Shown one piece after another: positions 1 to 4,282 of a stretch of 6,148 bases of DNA (position 1 is the first letter of the stretch; the number at the start of each line of letters is the position of its first letter). The DNA comes from Nitrospina sp. (GTDB lineage: Bacteria; Nitrospinota; Nitrospinia; Nitrospinales; VA-1). The notes beneath the pieces are model-generated. The model did not search any database, was not told the DNA's origin, and saw nothing but the letters and a program-made list of their open reading frames with translations. The DNA is taken from the NCBI GenBank assembly GCA_018665625.1, contig JABJCF010000391.1, positions 1-6,148 on the forward strand, given 5' to 3'. Both the position numbers and the translations under genes were made by a program.

Positions 1-20
1 CTTAATGTTTTGTTCATTTA

Positions 21-49
21 TTGATTTACCTGAATTTTGCGTTTAATAT
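21..49 (+). promoter_or_regulatory. Candidate sigma70-type promoter for purBC
   Basis: TTGATT (21-26) and TAATAT (44-49) are separated by 17 bases and lie upstream of purB in a very AT-rich stretch. Each box matches the sigma70 consensus at four of six positions. The spacing is ideal, but AT-rich DNA gives such matches easily, so this is an inference. It would give a 5' leader of roughly 70 bases. I see no riboswitch-like (for example guanine or PurR-box) structure in the short leader. Confidence 0.35.
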
Positions 50-103
50 ATGCCAACATTTATATCATATTAATAAAATTTTTCTTTGCCTTTCGAGGGT
101 TAA

Positions 104-129
104 TTTTTTTTTAGAGGTACTTTACTTTG
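104..129 (+). promoter_or_regulatory. purB ribosome binding site and TTG start
   Basis: AGAGGT (113-118) sits 8 bases before the TTG at 127-129, which is good Shine-Dalgarno spacing. It follows directly after a run of nine T residues (104-112). The site decides the start: the next residues, IPRYTLPEMASIW, are the conserved N terminus of PurB, and no ATG or GTG in this frame would preserve it. The T run may act as an unstructured, S1-binding stretch in the mRNA; that role is inferred. Confidence 0.75.
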
Positions 130-1422
130 ATTCCACGTTACACACTTCCTGAAATGGCTTCCATCTGGGAGCCGAAAAACAAATTTAAAATATGGTTGAA
201 AGTTGAGGTGCTCGCTTGTGAAGCGTTGGCCAAACGTGGGGAAATTCCAAAATCCGCCTTGAAGGATATCCAGGAAAAATCCGATTTCAATGTAGAGCGT
301 ATCGATGAGATTGAAAGAGAGGTCAAGCACGATGTAATCGCATTTCTCACTTGCGTGGCAGAATATGTCGGCGACTCGGCTCGCTATATGCACCTGGGGA
401 TGACTTCTTCCGATGTTCTTGACACGGCTCTTGCAGTACAGTTGAAGCAGGCATCGACTCTTATATTAAAAGAGTTGAAGGCATTTCATGGGGTATTAAA
501 AACCCAGGCCTTGAAGCATAAAATGACGCCTACTATGGGGCGGTCACATGGCATTCATGCAGAACCTCTCACTTTTGGATTGAAAGTTGCTAATTGGTAT
601 GAAGAAGTCGGCCGTAATATTGAACGGGTCAAACGTGCTCGGCAAAGTATCTCCTATGGGCAGATTTCCGGTGCGGTGGGAACTTTCGCCTGCATCCATC
701 CAGCGGTGGAAGAATATGTCTGCGCTAAACTGGGTCTGAAACCGGCACCGGTTTCTACTCAGATTATCCAAAGAGATAGGCACGCAGAGTTTTTCACTAC
801 CTTGGCGATAGTGGCGGGAACGATTGATAAAATTGCTACAGAAATTCGCCACTTGCAAAGAACAGAAGTTCTCGAAGTGGAGGAATTTTTTTCGGCTGGG
901 CAAAAGGGTTCTTCTGCCATGCCGCATAAAAGGAACCCCGTGGTGTCTGAACAAATGTCTGGCCTGGCACGCGTAGTGCGGTCGAATGCTATTGCCGCCT
1001 TGGAAAACATGCCTCTCTGGCATGAGAGAGATATTAGCCACTCTTCAGTGGAGCGTGTAATTGGGCCGGATAGTACAATTCTTATCCATTATATGTTAAA
1101 AAAAATGACAAAAATGATGGAGCATTTGATTGTCTATCCCGAAAACATGATGCGCAATCTGGAAAAGACTGAGGGGCTTATTTTTTCGCAAAGTGTATTA
1201 TTGGCATTGGTTGACAAAGGGATAACGCGTGAAGAGGCTTACAAACTGGTGCAGACCAATGCAATGCAGTCTTGGACAAAAGGCAAAAATTTTCTAAGCC
1301 TACTTAAAAAGGATAAGAAAATTCGCGGATTATTGAGTGAAAAAGAAATTGAAAAGATTTTTAATTTAAAATCCCAATTTAAAAACGTAGATACAATTTT
1401 TAAACGGATTTTTAAAAAATAA
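127..1422 (+). CDS. purB: Adenylosuccinate lyase
   Basis: This cytosolic fumarase/aspartase-superfamily enzyme removes fumarate from SAICAR to give AICAR and from adenylosuccinate to give AMP. The product has 431 residues, the length of the short Bacillus-type PurB. The catalytic elements fall at the positions known for the B. subtilis enzyme: His68 (KHDV), His89 followed by TSSD (93-96), the general-acid His141 in GRSHGIHAEP, and the flexible signature loop GSSAMPHKRNP (261-271) with Ser262/263, Lys268 and Glu275. All are present, so the enzyme should be active as a homotetramer. Translation starts at TTG with a good Shine-Dalgarno sequence. The C terminus is rich in Lys and Phe (about 385-431). 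It is the first gene of a two-gene unit with purC, 10 bases apart. The identification is certain; only the start is inferred. Confidence 0.98.
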   Translation: MIPRYTLPEMASIWEPKNKFKIWLKVEVLACEALAKRGEIPKSALKDIQEKSDFNVERIDEIEREVKHDVIAFLTCVAEYVGDSARYMHLGMTSSDVLDTALAVQLKQASTLILKELKAFHGVLKTQALKHKMTPTMGRSHGIHAEPLTFGLKVANWYEEVGRNIERVKRARQSISYGQISGAVGTFACIHPAVEEYVCAKLGLKPAPVSTQIIQRDRHAEFFTTLAIVAGTIDKIATEIRHLQRTEVLEVEEFFSAGQKGSSAMPHKRNPVVSEQMSGLARVVRSNAIAALENMPLWHERDISHSSVERVIGPDSTILIHYMLKKMTKMMEHLIVYPENMMRNLEKTEGLIFSQSVLLALVDKGITREEAYKLVQTNAMQSWTKGKNFLSLLKKDKKIRGLLSEKEIEKIFNLKSQFKNVDTIFKRIFKK

Positions 1423-1432
1423 AGAGAATATT

Positions 1433-2146
1433 ATGGAACGACTAGAAAAGCTTTATGAGGGTAAGGCCAAAATATTATACAAAACAGCAGATCCCGATTT
1501 GTTGATTCAATATTTTAAAGATGATGCGTCGGCGTTCAACGGAGTCAAAAAAGGAACGATTGTCGACAAAGGGGTTATGAACAACCATATGTCCAGCCGG
1601 ATTTTCGAGTACCTTGAAGGGGAAGGGGTGAAAACCCATTATGTAAAAACCCTTAATGACAGGGAAATGTTGGTAAAAAACCTGGATATCATACCTGTAG
1701 AAGTCGTACTTAGAAATGTAGCCGCTGGCAGTTTGTGCAAACGGTTGGGTATTGAAGAGGGCCGGGAGTTTAAAGAAAAACCGATCCTTGAATTCTTTTA
1801 TAAGGATGATCCTCTCGGCGACCCTATGATCAATGAGTGCCATGTCGATGTGTTTGGTTGGGCCACCAAAGAAGAAGTAGAGATTTTGAAGTCAGAGGGA
1901 CTAAAAATTAATACGCTGATGACTCAGTTTTTTAAGGAACGAAAAATAAGATTGGTCGATTTTAAGTTGGAGTTCGGTCGCCATAACGGGGAGGTTATTC
2001 TGGGAGATGAAATCAGCCCGGATGGATGCCGCCTCTGGGATTGGGATACCAACGAAAAAATGGACAAAGACCGTTTTCGTTTTAACCTGGGAAGCGTCGA
2101 AGAAAAATACCAACAAGTCTACGACCTGATCTGCACTAAATCCTAA
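1433..2146 (+). CDS. purC: SAICAR synthetase (phosphoribosylaminoimidazole-succinocarboxamide synthase)
   Basis: PurC uses ATP to join CAIR and aspartate into SAICAR, the substrate of the neighbouring PurB. The product has 237 residues, normal for the compact bacterial form. The N-terminal ATP-binding strand LYEGKAKILY is at 7-16. Family signature 1, IPVEVVLRNVAAGS, is at 87-100, signature 2, LVDFKLEFG, is at 174-182, and GDEISPD follows at 191-197; all are intact. The ATG lies 10 bases after the purB stop with only a weak purine-rich Shine-Dalgarno (AAGAGA, 1422-1427), so translation is probably coupled to purB. The next gene converges from the other strand, so the operon apparently ends here and purSQL must lie elsewhere. 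Confidence 0.98.
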   Translation: MERLEKLYEGKAKILYKTADPDLLIQYFKDDASAFNGVKKGTIVDKGVMNNHMSSRIFEYLEGEGVKTHYVKTLNDREMLVKNLDIIPVEVVLRNVAAGSLCKRLGIEEGREFKEKPILEFFYKDDPLGDPMINECHVDVFGWATKEEVEILKSEGLKINTLMTQFFKERKIRLVDFKLEFGRHNGEVILGDEISPDGCRLWDWDTNEKMDKDRFRFNLGSVEEKYQQVYDLICTKS

Positions 2147-2194
2147 GTTCTTTACCAGCTATCTGGCTATTGCTGCTGGGGATGAAAATGGCTT

Positions 2195-2211
2195 CCACCT
2201 GGTTCAGGTGG
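2195..2211. terminator. Hairpin between convergent purC and the small minus-strand gene; weak terminator candidate
   Basis: CCACCTG (2195-2201), a three-base loop and CAGGTGG (2205-2211) form a perfect 7-bp stem, extended by one T-A pair. It lies about 50 bases after the purC stop and includes the stop codon of the minus-strand gene (2204-2206). The plus-strand tail is ATTTAATAT and the minus-strand tail is AAGCCATTTTC, so neither is a clean U tract. It may end or stabilise transcripts from both sides, but as an intrinsic terminator it is weak. Confidence 0.4.
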
Positions 2212-2482
2212 ATTTAATATCCTCGCAAACCATTTTCTCAAGTGGCTGGGCTTGGCATTCTATGGATTCGGTCATGCCGTTCGCTACGGCTCCGCAAGCC
2301 GTGCTGATACCCGTCATGATGGTGTCTTGTTTTTCCATTCCCTTAACTTTTTGGCAAACAATCTGATCTTTGTATTTGATACAAATTTCGCATTGGTATT
2401 TGTTGCCCGTCCATAAAAGATCAATGGAAACGCTTGCGACCAACAGCAAAAAAGCTATAGTTATGAGTGCGCCCTTATTCAT
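2204..2482 (-). CDS. Small Cys-rich exported or membrane-anchored protein of unknown function
   Basis: I cannot assign a function to this 92-residue protein. Residues 5-24 form a hydrophobic segment after a Lys at position 3, consistent with a Sec signal or a single membrane anchor; no clear A-x-A cleavage site is visible. The rest carries six cysteines: C31 and C34 (CEIC), C43, C63 (TACG), C76 (SIEC) and C86. The order CxxC, then Cys, then 'ACG..ANGMTESIEC' resembles, from memory, small conserved hypotheticals in Proteobacteria; no search was done. The cysteines suggest disulfides or metal binding outside the cytoplasm (inference). The ATG lies 8 bases after the orn stop, with no recognisable Shine-Dalgarno (the gap reads AACTCACC), so translational coupling to orn is likely. 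It is probably a real gene: it is tightly packed behind orn and has a coherent signal-plus-cysteine layout. Confidence 0.75.
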   Translation of the reverse strand: MNKGALITIAFLLLVASVSIDLLWTGNKYQCEICIKYKDQIVCQKVKGMEKQDTIMTGISTACGAVANGMTESIECQAQPLEKMVCEDIKST

Positions 2483-2490
2483 GGTGAGTT

Positions 2491-3072
2491 TTAAATTGCA
2501 GTGGATTCAGAAACAAAAGCTTCCTGCCCGACGAAATAATTTTCCCGGTAAAAGATCAATTCTTGTAGCGATTCTCGTATGTCGATCATTGCCACATGTT
2601 CCTGGCTTTTTTTTGGGAATTTAGGTCCGGTCGGGTACCAGCGAGTAACAAGTTCTTTAATGGAAGTAACATCGATACTTCTATAGTGGAAATAGGAGTG
2701 CATCTCCGGCATGTATTTATGCAGAAACTTCCGATCCTGATGAATCGAGTTTCCACAAAGAGGGGCAATTCCTTTTGGGCAATACTTTTTTACAAAATCT
2801 AAAGTCCTTTTTTCTGCCTCGGCTTCGCTGATTAAGGATTGCTGCACACGTTTAACCAAACCGGATGCGTTATGATGCTTGGTATTCCATTCGTCCATCT
2901 TGTCAAGTATCTCGTTTCTTTGGTGGATGGCAATGCAAGGCCCTTCTTCCAAAACATTCAATTCGCTATCGGTGATGAGAGTGGCGATTTCAATTAGAAC
3001 CTCTTTATCTACATCAAGGCCGGTCATTTCGCAGTCCATCCAAACCAAATTATATTTCGATTTTTTACCCAT
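2491..3072 (-). CDS. orn: Oligoribonuclease (DEDDh 3'-5' exoribonuclease)
   Basis: Orn degrades the shortest RNA products, chiefly dinucleotides, to mononucleotides in the cytosol. In c-di-GMP-using bacteria it also clears pGpG. With the ATG at 3070-3072 the protein has 193 residues. The DEDDh exonuclease set is complete: Asp13 and Glu15 (WMDCEMTGLD), Asp113 (GNSIHQDRKFL), and His159 and Asp164 (HVAMIDIRES). This is one residue offset from E. coli Orn (D12, E14, D112, H158, D163), which supports this start. A longer reading from a TTG at 3106-3108 is open but would run through a perfect hairpin and has no Shine-Dalgarno. A weak purine stretch (AAAGAG) precedes the chosen ATG. Ile163 replaces the Asp next to the catalytic Asp in E. 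coli; this should not destroy the site. The C terminus extends about 13 residues beyond E. coli Orn. It is followed by the small Cys-rich gene. Confidence 0.95.
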   Translation of the reverse strand: MGKKSKYNLVWMDCEMTGLDVDKEVLIEIATLITDSELNVLEEGPCIAIHQRNEILDKMDEWNTKHHNASGLVKRVQQSLISEAEAEKRTLDFVKKYCPKGIAPLCGNSIHQDRKFLHKYMPEMHSYFHYRSIDVTSIKELVTRWYPTGPKFPKKSQEHVAMIDIRESLQELIFYRENYFVGQEAFVSESTAI

Positions 3073-3094
3073 TCTTACTCTTTCTATATAATTC

Positions 3095-3115
3095 CCCTCC
3101 TTTGACAAAGGAGGG
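3095..3115. repeat. Perfect palindrome in the orn leader, resembling a dispersed intergenic palindrome
   Basis: CCCTCCTTT (3095-3103), the loop GAC and AAAGGAGGG (3107-3115) form a 9-bp perfect stem. Neither strand has a T tract after it, so it is not an intrinsic terminator. It resembles the common dispersed 'CCCCTCCTTT...AAAGGAGGGG' type of palindrome seen in intergenic DNA of many bacteria (from memory). Read on the minus strand it contains a strong Shine-Dalgarno-like AAAGGAGGGG, but this is 21 bases from the orn ATG and is paired in the stem. Confidence 0.6.
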
Positions 3116-3138
3116 CGTCATTGACTTAAATATTAAAT

Positions 3139-3156
3139 TTTGCCTGCCGAGGCAAA
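3139..3156. repeat. Small hairpin in the orn leader
   Basis: TTTGCCT (3139-3145), the loop GCCG and AGGCAAA (3150-3156) form a perfect 7-bp stem. On the minus strand it is followed by ATTTAATATTT, which is AT-rich but not a proper U tract, so it is at most a weak pause or attenuator hairpin upstream of orn. Function is unknown. Confidence 0.45.
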
Positions 3157-3209
3157 TTAAAGGAAGAATACCTTCTCTAGTCCTCATTTCCCTTTTCTTT
3201 GGAGCCTCG

Positions 3210-3238
3210 ATTGTATCTTAAATGCTCTGAAATATGAA
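3210..3238 (-). promoter_or_regulatory. Candidate sigma70-type promoter for orn
   Basis: On the minus strand, TTCATA (3238-3233) is followed after 17 bases by TACAAT (3215-3210), a five-of-six match to the -10 consensus. Transcription would begin near 3203, leaving a leader of about 130 bases that contains both hairpins at 3139-3156 and 3095-3115. It lies downstream of the terminator for the glnD operon, which would make orn an independent transcription unit. Prediction only. Confidence 0.4.
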
Positions 3239-3337
3239 CCCCTGTTTCCGGGAAACCTGTGAAATTTTTACTAGGTGCAATGCTATAAAAATATTGATTA
3301 ATAAAGTATTACCCGGGATTGGTGAAGGGTTTTGGTT

Positions 3338-3379
3338 TGAGAAAAAACAAAAGGGGAACCGACAGCTGTCGGTTCCCCT
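3338..3379 (-). terminator. Strong rho-independent terminator of the glnD-TPR operon
   Basis: AGGGGAACCGACAG (3352-3365) and CTGTCGGTTCCCCT (3366-3379) are exact reverse complements with no spacer. The RNA would form about 12 bp with a four-base loop. On the minus strand the stem runs into TTTTGTTTTTTC (3352-3341), a textbook U tract. The plus-strand side has no T tract, so it acts in one direction. It lies about 200 bases beyond the stop of the TPR gene, so the upstream transcript has a long 3' untranslated region or a separate small RNA ends here. Confidence 0.88.
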
Positions 3380-3582
3380 AATGTGGAGGATATGGGAGAA
3401 GGACTCGGTCTTGACGCCAAATCCGTTCCCCCAGAAAGGAGGAGAAAAAGTACTGTAGCCATCATATAAAACCAAAATTAAAAGAAAGTTAACTTTGTAT
3501 TAAAATTTTTTAATATTGATGGGTTGTCGAAGCCAACATCGGATGAATGTAGAAAAGACCGCTATTAAGGAGAAGGATCAAT

Positions 3583-4266
3583 TTATTTGGATTTAAGCAG
3601 ACTTTCGAAATCCAGGACTGAACCTTCGAATGTGTCTTGTACTCGTTTTAGATTTTTTTCCAGCCACAGTTGGGCGAATTTTGGAGGGAATCTGGCAAAA
3701 TCTTTAATTTGTCTTATTGCTAATCGACAATCGCGGTACCAGGAAATATTTTTGTTAGCCTTAAAAATTTTCATTGCACCTTTGAACTCGGCAATGGCAA
3801 GGTCTGGTTTCCCATTTCCAAAATACGCAAAGCCGAGGCCGACTTTTCCCAACCCTTCAGTGGGCTTCAGTTCGATACTTTTTTTAAAAGCAGATACGGC
3901 CTCAGAATATTTCCCAAGGGCGCCCGAAGCGTTGGCATAACTGAACCAGGATTCGTATTGTTGCGGATGGTTTTCTGTAAGGGCTTGTGAAATCTCCATA
4001 GCTCGAATCAAGTTACCCAGCTTGGTATAGGTGCCTGAAATTTTTAATCCTGAATAAAGTCTGACGTTTGCTGGAGAACCAATGAGCGACTTTTCCCAAT
4101 ATTGTATGGCATCTTCATAAAAGCCGTCTTTGTCCAGTTCCAGAGCTTGTTTAAGAGAAGCTTGATAGGATTCTGCGTTTGAGTTATGGGTGAATATCAA
4201 GCTGACCGCAGTCGCTAAAAGCAACAATGTCATTTTTATTAGAAATTTTGGTTTCATTGATTCCAT
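3583..4266 (-). CDS. Periplasmic tetratricopeptide-repeat protein, function unknown
   Basis: The chosen start gives 227 residues. Residues 1-31 form a Sec signal peptide: Lys5, Lys7 and Lys11, then a hydrophobic stretch (about 12-26) and a likely cut after S-N-A (29-31). The mature part contains about four TPR helix pairs: roughly 35-65 (EDAIQYWEKS), 70-101, 103-136 (GKYSEAVSAFKKSIELKP, the best match) and 137-170 (KPDLAIAEFKGAMKIF). A basic helical tail follows. TPR domains are protein-binding scaffolds, and no catalytic motif is visible. An earlier in-frame ATG at 4323 would overlap glnD by 41 bases and put a polar stretch before the signal. The ATG at 4266, or at 4257 three codons on, places the signal at the N terminus. 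AAGGAT and GAG lie upstream. The gene follows glnD by 16 bases, so the two are probably cotranscribed, but a functional link to PII signalling is not shown. Confidence 0.88.
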   Translation of the reverse strand: MESMKPKFLIKMTLLLLATAVSLIFTHNSNAESYQASLKQALELDKDGFYEDAIQYWEKSLIGSPANVRLYSGLKISGTYTKLGNLIRAMEISQALTENHPQQYESWFSYANASGALGKYSEAVSAFKKSIELKPTEGLGKVGLGFAYFGNGKPDLAIAEFKGAMKIFKANKNISWYRDCRLAIRQIKDFARFPPKFAQLWLEKNLKRVQDTFEGSVLDFESLLKSK

Positions 4267-4282
4267 TGTTATATCTCGATCC

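Larger units (their letters stand above)
3073..3582. other. 510-base region without a convincing protein gene, between orn and the TPR gene
   Basis: Open frames here on both strands run through hairpins, carry no homologous-looking motifs and are probably spurious. From left to right the stretch holds the orn leader with two hairpins (3095-3115 and 3139-3156), a candidate orn promoter (3210-3238), a minor 5-bp hairpin (3244-3256), a strong minus-strand terminator (3338-3379), a CU-rich minus-strand segment (about 3385-3455) and an AT-rich segment (about 3463-3520) after the TPR stop. No tRNA, 6S, SRP or tmRNA signature was recognised. Confidence 0.7.

Noticed and set aside
91..112. CCTTTCGAGG followed by a T9 run as a terminator of an upstream gene
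   Set aside because: The stem is only 3 bp, too short for an intrinsic terminator; the T run is better read as part of the purB leader.
544..1041. Long minus-strand open frame opposite purB
   Set aside because: It lies wholly inside the unmistakable purB gene, has no recognisable domain, and its composition reflects the opposite strand of the coding sequence.
2286..2302. ACGGCT/AGCCGT inverted repeat with a 5-base loop
   Set aside because: It lies inside the small Cys-rich gene, in codons for its conserved-looking TACGAVANG stretch, so coding constraint is the simpler explanation.
3234..3458. Plus-strand open frame of 74 codons in the intergenic region
   Set aside because: It crosses the 28-base palindrome, has low-complexity content, and ends in a peptide typical of translated repeats.
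3218..3475. Minus-strand open frame of 85 codons in the intergenic region
   Set aside because: It reads straight through the strong minus-strand terminator and shows no motif, signal peptide or Shine-Dalgarno.
3073..3582. Riboswitch (c-di-GMP type), 6S RNA or SRP RNA in the orn-TPR gap
   Set aside because: I looked for their conserved core sequences and found none on either strand; only generic hairpins and a terminator are visible.
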